Part shown: positions 33,980 to 42,325 of the stretch, piece after piece
Position numbering within the stretch: position 1 is the first letter of the stretch
How the letters are laid out: every line of letters starts with the position of its first letter
From: Crossiella sp. SN42
GTDB taxonomy: Bacteria; Actinomycetota; Actinomycetes; Mycobacteriales; Pseudonocardiaceae
Length of the DNA stretch: 45,660 nucleotides
Reading direction: 5' to 3'
Assembly: GCF_023897065.1 (NCBI RefSeq)
Contig: NZ_JAMHIV010000054.1
Coordinates: 1 to 45,660, forward strand
Notes under the pieces: model-generated
Seen by the model: the letters and a program-made list of their open reading frames with translations, nothing else
Database searches by the model: none
What the model was told of the DNA's origin: nothing
Program-made: the position numbers and the translations under genes

Positions 33980-36900
33980 ATGGCTTACCCCAAGGTCCAA
34001 CTCGACAGCGCGCCGGGCGTGCCAGCCCAGCCGTCCTTCCCCGTGCTGGAGCAGGACGTGCTGGCCTACTGGGCCGCCGACCGGACCTTCGAGGCGAGCA
34101 TCGACAACCGCCCGGCCGGGGAGAACGGCCGCAACGAGTTCGTCTTCTACGACGGCCCGCCCTTCGCCAACGGCCTGCCGCACTACGGGCACCTGCTCAC
34201 CGGCTACGTCAAGGACGTGGTGCCGCGCTACCAGACCATGCTGGGCCGCCGGGTCGAGCGCCGCTTCGGCTGGGACTGCCACGGCATGCCCGCCGAGGTC
34301 GCGGTGGAGAAGGAACTCGGCATCACGCACAAGTCCGAGATCGAGCAGCTGGGCATCGAGAAGTTCAACGACGCCTGCCGCACCTCGGTGCTGCGCTTCA
34401 CCGGCGACTGGCGGGACTACGTCACCCGGCAGGCCCGCTGGGTGGACTTCGACAACGACTACAAGACCCTGGACCTCCCGTACATGGAGAGCGTCATGTG
34501 GGCCTTCAAGTCGCTGTGGGACAAGGGCCTGGTCTACGAGGGCTTCCGGGTGCTCTGGTACTGCTGGCGCTGCGAGACGCCGCTGTCCAACACCGAGACC
34601 AAGATGGACGACGTCTACCGCGACCGGCAGGACCCCGCGGTCACCGTGGGCATGCGGCTGGAGTCCGGCGAGCTGGCCCTGGTCTGGACGACCACGCCGT
34701 GGACGCTGCCCAGCAACCTGGCCATGGCCGTGCACCCGGACGTGGACTACGTGGTGGTCGAGCACGAGGGCGAGCAGTACCTGCTGGCCGAGGCCAGGCT
34801 GGCCGCCTACGCCCGCGAGCTGGGCGAGGACGCCGCCGAGCACGTGGTGCGCCGCTACACCGGGGCCGAGCTGCTCGGCCGCAAGTACACCCCGGTGTTC
34901 CCGTTCTTCGCCGGGCGGGAGAACGCGCACCAGATCCTCGGCGCGGACTACGTGACCACCGAGGACGGCACCGGCATCGTGCACATCGCGCCCGCCTTCG
35001 GTGAGGACGACAAGGCCGTCACCGACGCCGCGGGCATCGAGGTGGTCGTCCCGGTCGACGCCAGGGGCGAGTTCACCTCCGAGGTGCCGCCGTACGCGGG
35101 CACGCACGTCTTCGAGGCGAACAAGCAGATCATCCGCGACCTCAAGGCCGCGGGCGTGCTGCTGCGCCACGAGACCTACGACCACCCGTACCCGCACTGC
35201 TGGCGCTGCGACAGCCCGCTGATCCAGCGCGCGGTGACCTCCTGGTTCGTCGCGGTCAGCCAGTTCAAGGACCGGATGGTCGAGCTGAACCAGCAGATCA
35301 ACTGGGTGCCCGAGCACATCAAGGACGGGCAGTTCGGCAAGTGGCTGGAGAACGCCCGCGACTGGTCGATCTCGCGCAACCGGTACTGGGGCTCGCCGAT
35401 CCCGGTGTGGGTCTCCGACGACCCGGCCTACCCGAGGATGGACGTCTACGGCTCGCTGGATGAGCTGGAGCGCGACTTCGGCGTGCGCCCGACCGAGCTG
35501 CACCGCCCGGTGGTGGACGACCTGGTGCGGCCGAACCCGGACGACCCGACCGGCAAGTCGATGATGCGCCGGGTGCCGGAGGTGCTGGACTGCTGGTTCG
35601 AGTCCGGCTCGATGTCCTTCGCCCAGGTGCACTACCCGTTCGAGAACCGCGAGTGGTTCGACGACCACTACCCGGGTGACTTCATCGTGGAGTACACCGC
35701 GCAGACCCGCGGCTGGTTCTACACCATGCACGTGCTGGCCACCGCGCTGTTCGACCGGCCTGCCTTCCGCAACTGCCTGGTGCACGGCACCGTGCTGGGC
35801 GACGACGGGCAGAAGATGTCCAAGTCGAAGCAGAACTACCCGGACGTCCGGGAGGTCTTCGACCGGGACGGCTCCGACGCCATGCGCTGGTTCCTGCTGG
35901 CCAGCCCGGTCTCCCGGGGCGGCGACCTGAGCGTGACCGAGCGCGGCATCAGGGACGCGGTGCGCCAGGCCGTGCTGCCGCTGTGGAACTCCTGGTACTT
36001 CCTCTCCCTCTACGCCAACGCGGCCGGGGTGGAAGGGAAGTGGCGGGTCGACAGCGCGCACGTGCTGGACCGGTACGTGCTGGCCAAGACGCACGACCTG
36101 GTCAAGGCGGTGCGCACCTCGCTGGACGGCTACGACCTGTCCACCGCGCACCAGGCGGTCCGGGAGTTCCTGGAGGTGCTGACCAACTGGTACGTGCGCC
36201 GTTCCCGGGAGCGGTTCTGGGCCGGTGAGCAGGACGCGGTGGACACCCTGCACACGGTGCTGGAGGTGGTCTGCCGGACGGTGGCGCCGCTGCTGCCGCT
36301 GACCACCGAGGCGGTCTGGCGCGGGCTGACCGGCGAGCGCTCGGTGCACCTCACCGACTTCCCCGAGGTGGCCGACCTGCCCGCCGATGACAAGCTGGTC
36401 GCGGCCATGGACGAGGTGCGGCAGGTCTGCTCCACCGCGCTGTCGTTGCGCAAGGCGAACAAGCTGCGGGTCCGGCTGCCGCTGGCCAAGCTCGTGGTGG
36501 CCGCGCCGTACGCGGCGGACCTGGCCCCGTTCCTGGAGCTGATCCGGGACGAGGTCAACGTCAAGGACGTGGTGCTGACCACCGACGTGGCCGCGCACGG
36601 CCGGGTCGAGCTGGCGGTCAACGCCCGCGTCTGCGGCCCCCGGCTGGGCAAGGACGTGCAGAAGGTGATCAAGGCGGTCAAGGCCGGGGAGTGGACCACC
36701 AGCGAGACCGGCGCGGTGGTGGCGGCCGGGATCGAGCTGCTGCCCGCGGAGTACGAGCAGCGGCTGGTCTCCTCCGATCCCGGCGCGGCGGCCGCGCTGC
36801 CCGGCGGCTCCGGCCTGGTCGTGCTGGACACCGAGGTGACCGCGGAGCTGGCCGCCGAGGGCCTGGCCCGCGACCTGGTCCGGGTGATCCAGCAGGCCCG

Positions 36901-37108
36901 CAGGGAGGCGGCGCTGGACGTCTCGGACCGGATCGCGCTGACCGTGGAGGTGCCGGATGAGGTGCGTCCCGCGGTGGAGCGCTTCGCCGAGTTCATCGCG
37001 GCGGAGACGCTGGCCGTGGCGCTGACCCACGGTCCGGCCGGGGACGCCGGGTTCGGCGGCTCGGTGGGCGAGGGCACCGCGGTGCGGGTCGCGGTCGCCA
37101 AGTCCTGA
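33980..37108 (+). CDS. ileS: Isoleucyl-tRNA synthetase, eukaryote-like IleS2 type
   Basis: The 1042-aa class I synthetase has the HIGH motif as HYGH (residues 68-71, in [18 protein letters not shown]), the editing domain block [12 protein letters not shown] and [11 protein letters not shown] near K612. A long C-terminal region carries the anticodon-binding domain. The length and the HYGH form fit the eukaryote-like type 2 IleRS, which is less sensitive to mupirocin (family knowledge). The ATG at 33980 is fixed by the T-box leader. It is monocistronic or reads into the TetR gene 39 nt later. Confidence 0.97.
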   Translation: MAYPKVQLDSAPGVPAQPSFPVLEQDVLAYWAADRTFEASIDNRPAGENGRNEFVFYDGPPFANGLPHYGHLLTGYVKDVVPRYQTMLGRRVERRFGWDCHGMPAEVAVEKELGITHKSEIEQLGIEKFNDACRTSVLRFTGDWRDYVTRQARWVDFDNDYKTLDLPYMESVMWAFKSLWDKGLVYEGFRVLWYCWRCETPLSNTETKMDDVYRDRQDPAVTVGMRLESGELALVWTTTPWTLPSNLAMAVHPDVDYVVVEHEGEQYLLAEARLAAYARELGEDAAEHVVRRYTGAELLGRKYTPVFPFFAGRENAHQILGADYVTTEDGTGIVHIAPAFGEDDKAVTDAAGIEVVVPVDARGEFTSEVPPYAGTHVFEANKQIIRDLKAAGVLLRHETYDHPYPHCWRCDSPLIQRAVTSWFVAVSQFKDRMVELNQQINWVPEHIKDGQFGKWLENARDWSISRNRYWGSPIPVWVSDDPAYPRMDVYGSLDELERDFGVRPTELHRPVVDDLVRPNPDDPTGKSMMRRVPEVLDCWFESGSMSFAQVHYPFENREWFDDHYPGDFIVEYTAQTRGWFYTMHVLATALFDRPAFRNCLVHGTVLGDDGQKMSKSKQNYPDVREVFDRDGSDAMRWFLLASPVSRGGDLSVTERGIRDAVRQAVLPLWNSWYFLSLYANAAGVEGKWRVDSAHVLDRYVLAKTHDLVKAVRTSLDGYDLSTAHQAVREFLEVLTNWYVRRSRERFWAGEQDAVDTLHTVLEVVCRTVAPLLPLTTEAVWRGLTGERSVHLTDFPEVADLPADDKLVAAMDEVRQVCSTALSLRKANKLRVRLPLAKLVVAAPYAADLAPFLELIRDEVNVKDVVLTTDVAAHGRVELAVNARVCGPRLGKDVQKVIKAVKAGEWTTSETGAVVAAGIELLPAEYEQRLVSSDPGAAAALPGGSGLVVLDTEVTAELAAEGLARDLVRVIQQARREAALDVSDRIALTVEVPDEVRPAVERFAEFIAAETLAVALTHGPAGDAGFGGSVGEGTAVRVAVAKS

Positions 37109-37113
37109 CGGTG

Positions 37114-37159
37114 CTTGGCCGGCACGACCGTACGGTACCGTACGGTCGTGCCAGCCAAG
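37114..37159. promoter_or_regulatory. 46-bp palindromic operator covering promoter and start codon of the TetR gene
   Basis: GGCACGACCGTACGG-TA-CCGTACGGTCGTGCC (37121-37152) is perfectly self-complementary over 32 bp. With one mismatched pair the symmetry extends to CTTGGC (37114-37119) and GCCAAG (37154-37159). TACCGT (37136-37141) lies at its centre, 6 nt before the GTG at 37148, so the -10 box, start point and start codon are all inside. Tight autorepression by the encoded TetR dimer is the simplest reading (inference). Confidence 0.85.
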
Positions 37160-37729
37160 ATCAGGAAGACCCGCGCGGACTGGACCACCGCCGCGCTGGC
37201 CGCACTCGCCGAGGGCGGCCTCGCCGCGGTGGCCATCGAACCGCTGGCCGTCCGGGTCGGCGCCACCAAAGGCAGTGCCTACTGGCATTTCGCCAACCGG
37301 GAGGCGCTGCTGGTGGCCACCCTGGAGCGCTGGGAGCAGGAGCACACCGAGGCCGTGATCGCGCTGGCCGAACAGGAAACCGATCCGGCGCACCGGTTGC
37401 GGCTGCTCTTCGCCAGCGTGCTGGACCGGCCGGAGGGCAACGCGGTCGAGCTGGCCCTGCTGGCCGCGGGCGACGATCCGGTCATCCGTCCGGTGCTGGA
37501 CCGGGTGACCGACCGCCGGATCGCTTACCTGTCAACGCTTTTCGCCCAGTGCGGCTTCGGTAAGGCGGATGCCAGGCGGCGCGCGGTGCTGGCCTACAGC
37601 GCCTACCTCGGGCACGCGCACCTGTTCCGGATGGCCCCGGCCGCGATGCCCCGTTCGCGCGCGCAGCGGCGGGCGCACCTGGACGCCTCGATGGCGGCAT
37701 TGCTCAGCAAGGAGAACGGTTCGGGGTGA
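37148..37729 (+). CDS. TetR/AcrR-family transcriptional regulator
   Basis: The 193-aa protein has an N-terminal TetR helix-turn-helix (ALAALAEGGLAAVAIEPLAV, then VGATKGSAYWHFANREALL, the last a signature of the recognition helix). The C-terminal ligand domain is helical. The start is the GTG inside the palindrome; in-frame codons upstream lie in the operator and lack a ribosome site. The likely regulon is itself and perhaps the antiporter 130 nt downstream; the ligand is unknown. Confidence 0.9.
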   Translation: MPAKIRKTRADWTTAALAALAEGGLAAVAIEPLAVRVGATKGSAYWHFANREALLVATLERWEQEHTEAVIALAEQETDPAHRLRLLFASVLDRPEGNAVELALLAAGDDPVIRPVLDRVTDRRIAYLSTLFAQCGFGKADARRRAVLAYSAYLGHAHLFRMAPAAMPRSRAQRRAHLDASMAALLSKENGSG

Positions 37730-37861
37730 TTCCCCAAGCTTATCCCGGCCAGCGCCTCTGGGTACAGAGTCATGCACGATTCATCGCAATTACCGAAAAA
37801 TGGGTTCTGAGCAGCCACAATGGACACGCCAGAGTTTTAGTCTGATGTCCGGAGGCGCCGT

Positions 37862-39343
37862 ATGACCGACCTGACGACCGTGCTCGGAATCGGCGCCGGG
37901 GTGCTCCTGGTGGCGGTGCTCGCCGTGCGCGTGTCCGTCCGGCTCGGCCTACCGTCTCTGTTGCTGTACCTCGGAATCGGGCTTGTCATCGGCGAGTCCG
38001 GCTTCGGCATCCAGTTCTCCGACGCCGACCTCACCCAGTCCCTCGGCATCGCCGCGCTGGTGCTGATCCTGGCCGAGGGTGGCCTCACCACCCGCTGGTC
38101 TGCGGTGAAACCCGCGCTGGGCCTGGGGATCGCACTGTCCACAGTGGCCGTCGCGGTGAGCATCGCGGTCACCGGCGGGCTGCTGCACCTGATCCTGGAC
38201 CTGGAGTGGCGCACCGCGCTGCTGTGGGGCGCGGTGCTCTCCTCCACCGACGCGGCCGCGGTGTTCAGCGTGCTGCGCGGAGTCGGGGTGAGCAAACGGC
38301 TGGCCGGCGCGCTGGAACTGGAGTCCGGGCTCAACGACGCGCCGGTGTACCTGGCCGTGGTGCTGCTGGCCGGCACCGACCCGTTCACCTGGTGGACACC
38401 GGCGCTGGTGGTCTACGAGCTGGTGATCGGCGCCGCGCTGGGCATCGGGATGGGCTGGCTGGGCGCGGCCGCGTTGCGCCGGGCGGCGCTGCCGGCCACC
38501 GGTCTCTATCCACTCGCGACGGTCGGGGTGTGCGTGCTGGCCTACGCCGCCGCCCAGGGCGTGCACGGCGCGGGCCTGCTCTCGGCCTACGTGGCGGGGC
38601 TGGTGCTGGGCAACGCCCGGCTGCCACACCGCGCGGACACACTGTCCTTCGCCGAGGGCCTCGGCTGGCTGGCCCAGATCGGCCTGTTCGTGCTGCTGGG
38701 CCTGTACGCTTCGCCGTCCCGGCTGTTCGACGTGCTGGTCCCGGCCCTGGTCGCCGGTGGCGTGCTGCTGCTGGTGGCCCGCCCGCTGTCGGTGATGCTC
38801 TCGGCCACCCCGTTCCGCCTGCCCTGGCGGGAACAGACCTTCCTGGCCTGGTCCGGCCTGCGCGGCGCGGTGCCCATCGTGCTGGCGATGATCCCGGTTA
38901 CCCAGGGCGTGGAGGGCGCGCAGACCCTGGTGGACGTGGTGTTCGTGCTGGTGGTGCTGCTGACCCTGATCCAGGGCAGCACGCTGCCGGTGCTGGCCCG
39001 CTGGCTGGGGCTGGTGCGCAGGGGCGAGATGCAGGAGGTCCAGGTGGACGCCGGCCCGCTGGACGAGCTGGGCGCGGAGCTGCTGCAGATCCGCATCCCG
39101 AAGGGCTCCAAGCTGCACGGCGTCTACGTCTCCGAGCTGCGCCTGCCCGGGGGCGCCACGGTGAGCCTGGTGGTCCGCGCGGGCAAGGGCTTCACCCCGC
39201 AGCCGGTGACCCGCCTCCAGTTCGACGACCAGCTGCTGGTGGTCACCACCGAGACCGCGCGGGACGAGGCGGAGAAACGCATCCGCGCCATCGACCGGGC
39301 CGGCCGCTACGCGCACTGGCGCGGCGAGCGCGGCGACGGTTAG
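37862..39343 (+). CDS. K+/H+ (or Na+/H+) antiporter, CPA1 NhaP2 type
   Basis: The 493-aa protein has about 12-13 membrane helices. Conserved transport blocks are ALVLILAEGGLTTRW, LSSTDAAAVFSVLRG, ELESGLNDAPVYLAVVLL (the Asn-Asp pair) and LAWSGLRGAVPIVLAM. A cytoplasmic C-terminal TrkA_C domain (about residues 400-480: LLQIRIPKGSKLHGVYVSEL, FDDQLLVVTT) points to the K+/H+ branch and to possible control by a nucleotide such as c-di-AMP (family knowledge). GGAGG lies 6 nt before ATG 37862. Its stop overlaps the stop of the convergent gene. Confidence 0.9.
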   Translation: MTDLTTVLGIGAGVLLVAVLAVRVSVRLGLPSLLLYLGIGLVIGESGFGIQFSDADLTQSLGIAALVLILAEGGLTTRWSAVKPALGLGIALSTVAVAVSIAVTGGLLHLILDLEWRTALLWGAVLSSTDAAAVFSVLRGVGVSKRLAGALELESGLNDAPVYLAVVLLAGTDPFTWWTPALVVYELVIGAALGIGMGWLGAAALRRAALPATGLYPLATVGVCVLAYAAAQGVHGAGLLSAYVAGLVLGNARLPHRADTLSFAEGLGWLAQIGLFVLLGLYASPSRLFDVLVPALVAGGVLLLVARPLSVMLSATPFRLPWREQTFLAWSGLRGAVPIVLAMIPVTQGVEGAQTLVDVVFVLVVLLTLIQGSTLPVLARWLGLVRRGEMQEVQVDAGPLDELGAELLQIRIPKGSKLHGVYVSELRLPGGATVSLVVRAGKGFTPQPVTRLQFDDQLLVVTTETARDEAEKRIRAIDRAGRYAHWRGERGDG

Positions 39344-39780
39344 CCGGTGCAGTCGGTGGGCACCCACTCCGCGATCACGTCCGCGGCGACCACCACGATG
39401 CTCCCGGTCAGGCAGACGATCTCGTGCCGCACCCCGCGCTCGTGCGGCAGCAGCTCGTCCAGGAACACCTCCCTGGGCAGCTCGCCCGGCGGGTCGAAGG
39501 TGTGCTCGGTGACGCCGGTGTAGCGCAGCACCAGGTCCGCGTCGTGCTTCCAGCAGCTGTGCCGCAGCTCCAGCACGAGCCGGTCACCGTCGGCGCGGAG
39601 CTCGGCGGGCTTGAGGTCCTTCACGCACCGCTTGCCGAAGAAGTCGTAGTGCTCGGCCTCGGTGGCGAAGGCTCGCGCGCCCGGCGGCAGCTGGGGCGCG
39701 AGCGTGGGCAGCAGCTCAAGGTAGGGCTCGGGGTCGCTGTAGGTGGCGTTCTCGTCGAAGCGCACGATCACGTGTTCCAT
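39340..39780 (-). CDS. Conserved hypothetical protein, 146 aa
   Basis: The protein starts MEHVIVRFDENATYSDPEPY and contains FFGKRCVKDLKPAELRADGD and RLVLELRHSCWKHDADLVLR, ending WVPTDCTG. It is acidic, with four cysteines and no signal peptide or membrane helix. The alternating beta strands look like a small beta-rich domain. I do not recognise the family. It is divergent from the SDR gene and tail-to-tail with the antiporter, overlapping its stop by 4 nt. Confidence 0.7.
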   Translation of the reverse strand: MEHVIVRFDENATYSDPEPYLELLPTLAPQLPPGARAFATEAEHYDFFGKRCVKDLKPAELRADGDRLVLELRHSCWKHDADLVLRYTGVTEHTFDPPGELPREVFLDELLPHERGVRHEIVCLTGSIVVVAADVIAEWVPTDCTG

Positions 39781-39883
39781 CGGGGCCGAGTCTGCCACCC
39801 GGGCCAAGCCGTTTCCTGGCCGGTTCCAGCAGGCCGACCGCGGCTGGCCAACGGCTGGCGTCCTGGGTCGGCAGAATGGCGGC

Positions 39884-40558
39884 ATGTCCCGCACCGTGCT
39901 GATCACCGGGGCCAACCGCGGCATCGGCCTGGCCACCGCCCGGCTGCTGGCCGCCGAGGGCGACCGGGTGATCATGACCGCCCGCCGCCCGGAAACCCTG
40001 TCGGCGGACGGCTTCGCCGCTGACACCCGCCGGCTCGACGTCACCGATCCGGTCTCGATCGTCCGCCTGGCCGAGGAGCTGCGCGCGGACTACGGCCACC
40101 TGGACGTCCTGGTCAACAACGCCGCCATCGACTACGACACCGACGCGCTGGCCAGCGCCGCCGACCTGGACCGCGTCCGGAAAGCCTTCGACACCAACCT
40201 CTTCGGCGCTTGGCAGGTCACCCTCGCTCTGCTGCCGCTGTTGCGGGAGAGCGCGCACCCGCGGATCGTGAACGTCTCCAGCGAGGCCGGCTCGATCAGC
40301 CGGCTCGGCGCGGGCACGCCCGGCTACAGCACCAGCAAGGCCGCCCTGAACGCCCTCACCCGGATTTTGGCCGCCGAGCTCGGCCGGCAGAACTTCCTGG
40401 TCAACGCGGTCTGCCCGGGCTGGGTGGCCACCGACATGGGCGGCGCGGGCGGCGGCCCGGTGTCCGAGGGCGCGGCCAGCGTGGCCTGGGCCGTCCGACT
40501 GCCCGATGGTGGTCCCACCGGCGGCTTCTTCCGGCACGGCGAGCCTTTGCCCTGGTAG
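39884..40558 (+). CDS. Short-chain dehydrogenase/reductase (SDR)
   Basis: The 224-aa NADP-type SDR has the cofactor loop TGANRGIGLATA, LVNNAAIDYDTD, the catalytic serine in VNVSSEAGS, and Tyr/Lys in YSTSKAAL (Y148, K152). It closes with VCPGWVATDMGG. It resembles carbonyl reductases; the substrate is unknown. CAGAAT (39872-39877) lies 6 nt before the ATG, indicating a leaderless mRNA. Confidence 0.9.
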   Translation: MSRTVLITGANRGIGLATARLLAAEGDRVIMTARRPETLSADGFAADTRRLDVTDPVSIVRLAEELRADYGHLDVLVNNAAIDYDTDALASAADLDRVRKAFDTNLFGAWQVTLALLPLLRESAHPRIVNVSSEAGSISRLGAGTPGYSTSKAALNALTRILAAELGRQNFLVNAVCPGWVATDMGGAGGGPVSEGAASVAWAVRLPDGGPTGGFFRHGEPLPW

Positions 40559-40597
40559 CGACCCCGGTTAGACCATTTGTCCGACATCGTTTGGGGC

Positions 40598-40626
40598 CTG
40601 ACGGCTCGCGCCCGACTGGCTAACTT
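40598..40626 (+). promoter_or_regulatory. Promoter of the M23 peptidase gene
   Basis: CTGACG (40598-40603) and TAACTT (40621-40626) are spaced 17 nt. The 10-mer GGCTAACTTC (40618-40627) recurs at 42158-42167, before the SAM-IV riboswitch, suggesting that both promoters use the same sigma factor (inference). Confidence 0.5.
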
Positions 40627-40670
40627 CATGGCTCCTTCGCCCGAAAGGGTGCCCCTGTAAGGAGTCCACG

Positions 40671-41321
40671 ATGTCGGGGAACCGCCGTCCCACCTGGCTG
40701 CTCGCCGCCGCCGCGCTGCTCTCCGGCGGCCTGCTGCTCGCACCCACCGCGGTGGCCATGCCGCTCGCGGACCCGGTGCTCGCCCTGCCCTTCGCCACCG
40801 GCCAGCAGACCTACTCGGCCGGGGTGCACTCGGACAACGGGCAGAGCGGGGTCAAGAACGCGATCGACTTCTCGCCCAGCGACGGCGTCGCCCGCTCGGC
40901 GGCCGAGGGCACAGTGCGGATCCAGCGCTGCGCCGGCGGCGACTGGGTCACCGTGGACCACGCGGGCGGCTGGCGCACCGGCTACTACCACCTGGAGGAC
41001 ATCCAGGTCCGCGACGGGCAGTCCGTCTCGGCCGGGACCCCGTTGGGGCGCACCGGGAACGCGCTGCCCTGCGGCGGGTCCAGCAGTGGCGCGCACGTGC
41101 ACTTCACGCTGTGGCAGCTGGGCGCGGCGCCCAGCGCGGACTGGAGTGGACTGTCCTATGCGGACGTGAGCACCAAGGTCGCGGCCGAGGTCGGCGTGCC
41201 GGTGGACGGGAAGGTGCTGGGCGCCTGGCGGTTCCGCGCCGGGGCGCAGCAGTACTCCGGGCGCGCGGAGCGGGTCGGTGACGGGTTCAGCGTGTCGCTG
41301 CCCGGCCGGTTCCAGGTCTGA
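40671..41321 (+). CDS. Secreted M23-family metallopeptidase
   Basis: The 216-aa protein has a signal peptide (about residues 1-29, ending TAVAMP) and an M23/LytM-like domain. The zinc ligands would be the His in GVHSDNG (about H53), Asp in AIDFSP (D66) and the second His of GAHVHF (H142/H144). YYHLEDIQV and GDWVTVDH are usual family blocks. It probably cleaves peptidoglycan cross-links or glycine-rich peptides outside the cell. AAGGAG lies 6 nt before the ATG. A nested terminator follows. Confidence 0.87.
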   Translation: MSGNRRPTWLLAAAALLSGGLLLAPTAVAMPLADPVLALPFATGQQTYSAGVHSDNGQSGVKNAIDFSPSDGVARSAAEGTVRIQRCAGGDWVTVDHAGGWRTGYYHLEDIQVRDGQSVSAGTPLGRTGNALPCGGSSSGAHVHFTLWQLGAAPSADWSGLSYADVSTKVAAEVGVPVDGKVLGAWRFRAGAQQYSGRAERVGDGFSVSLPGRFQV

Positions 41322-41383
41322 GCGCGGCGACGGGACGGCCCGTGGCGGAGCCGTCCCGGTGTTGTGCGTCACTGCGCGCTCAG
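41319..41383. terminator. Bidirectional nested stem-loop whose outer stem holds both stop codons
   Basis: CTGAGCGCG (41319-41327 region) pairs with CGCGCTCAG (41375-41383). The inner CGGGACGGC (41331-41339) pairs with GCCGTCCCG (41350-41358) around a 10-nt loop. It lies exactly between the convergent M23 and CDWG-protein genes, and the TGA of each gene falls inside the outer stem. It can terminate both transcripts. Confidence 0.7.
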
Positions 41384-41964
41384 CCGCGGTGGAACCATTC
41401 CTGCACTTCGTAGTCCGGTCGGTTCGGGTCGACGAAATCAGTTCGCCAGGCAATCCACAGCTGGCCCGGACGGTATTGCGACATCTTCGCCCAGACGTGC
41501 CGCTTGGCGTATCCCTGGTCGTAGAAGGCGTGGATGTGACCGGTGGACTGGCGGAACTCGGAATTGCTCCAGCCCCAGTCGCAGTTGGTCGGTGAGCACT
41601 TCCCGAACAGGCGCATGGTCCAGCCCGCGTCGTGCACGATGCGGCAGATCGAGCCCTCGCAGACGGTGACCGACTGGCAGTCCCGCAGTTCGGCCCTGGC
41701 GATGCCGGTGGCGTTCGGGTCCGCGTTGTTCCAGTTGCCGTGCTCGACCGCGTGGCCACTGCAAAGCAGCGGGGCGGCGACTCCGTTGGGGGCCGCGAGC
41801 TTGGTTGTGACCCCGGCCGGCGCGGTCTCGGCCGGGATCGGCGGTTCGGCGGGTGCGGCCTGGGCCGCGGCCGTCGCGCCCAGGATCGCGCTGCTCATCA
41901 TCATCGTCGCCACGGCTAATCGCACGAAGCCGCGCCGGATTCTGCTCGTGCTGGTTCTCTCCAT
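41380..41964 (-). CDS. Secreted protein with CDWG motif, unknown function
   Basis: The 194-aa protein has a signal peptide (about residues 1-37, ending AAAQAAPAEP). The mature part contains GNWNNADPNATGIARAELR, MRLFGKCSPTNCDWGWSN and AFYDQGYAKRHVWAKMSQ, and ends near RPDYEVQEWF. The G-W-N-x-D-P-N start, the GKCxPTxCDWG centre and the repeated beta strands with aromatic residues are found in a family of small secreted bacterial and fungal proteins of unknown role. Six cysteines suggest disulphides. It is divergent from the SAM-IV-controlled gene. Confidence 0.75.
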   Translation of the reverse strand: MERTSTSRIRRGFVRLAVATMMMSSAILGATAAAQAAPAEPPIPAETAPAGVTTKLAAPNGVAAPLLCSGHAVEHGNWNNADPNATGIARAELRDCQSVTVCEGSICRIVHDAGWTMRLFGKCSPTNCDWGWSNSEFRQSTGHIHAFYDQGYAKRHVWAKMSQYRPGQLWIAWRTDFVDPNRPDYEVQEWFHRG

Positions 41965-42173
41965 GAAAGCCCCCTGGTGCGGAATTCCCGGGTGGATTCA
42001 CCCGTCCGGTCAGGTTAGGGCGAATGGAAATATCAACTCGGCCTCGCCCGGGAATGCGCCCCAACCGGTGCCCGGCCAGCTGCCCGTTCGGCGAAGCCGG
42101 GTGGACCAGCGGCTTCCCGGTATCTGGAAAGGGGACTTCCCAAGTCGCCGGTCCGTCGGCTAACTTCGGGGCC
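41965..42173. promoter_or_regulatory. Divergent promoter region between CDWG protein and SAM-IV leader
   Basis: No gene is seen. TAACTT (42161-42166) lies 7 nt before the predicted riboswitch 5' end and is its likely -10 box. No convincing -35 box is seen. Confidence 0.45.
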
Positions 42174-42290
42174 AAGGTCATGAGTACCAGCGCACAGCCC
42201 CGGCTTGCTGGTCGGCAACCCTCCTACCGCGGTGGGGTGCTCCGGGTGAGGACCTGGTCCGTCGCGAGGTGCGGCGGGCAAGCGCGGACC
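42174..42290 (+). promoter_or_regulatory. SAM-IV riboswitch
   Basis: The stretch from AAGGTCATGAGTACCAGCG through CCCCGGCTTGCTGGTCGGCA, ACCCTCCTACCGCGGTGGGG and TGCTCCGGGTGAGGACCTGG matches the actinobacterial SAM-IV consensus closely, including the GGCAACCCTCC core shared with SAM-I. It binds S-adenosylmethionine and turns the downstream gene off (established for the class). A hairpin GGACCT/AGGTCC at about 42286-42303 carries CCTCC, which can pair with the GGAGG ribosome site at 42316-42320 and suggests translational control (inference). Confidence 0.92.
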
Positions 42291-42325
42291 TCCTGGCAGG
42301 TCCGATCAGGACCCCGGAGGGTTGT

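Noticed and set aside
33836-37393. Minus-strand reading frame of 1185 codons opposite ileS
   Set aside because: It is an antisense shadow typical of high-GC genes; it is rich in Arg/Gly/His/Val with no domain, while the plus strand clearly encodes IleS.
37730-37861. c-di-AMP riboswitch before the antiporter gene
   Set aside because: The 132-nt gap is short and lacks the conserved ydaO/yuaA core; only a ribosome site and a possible TAGTCT were found.
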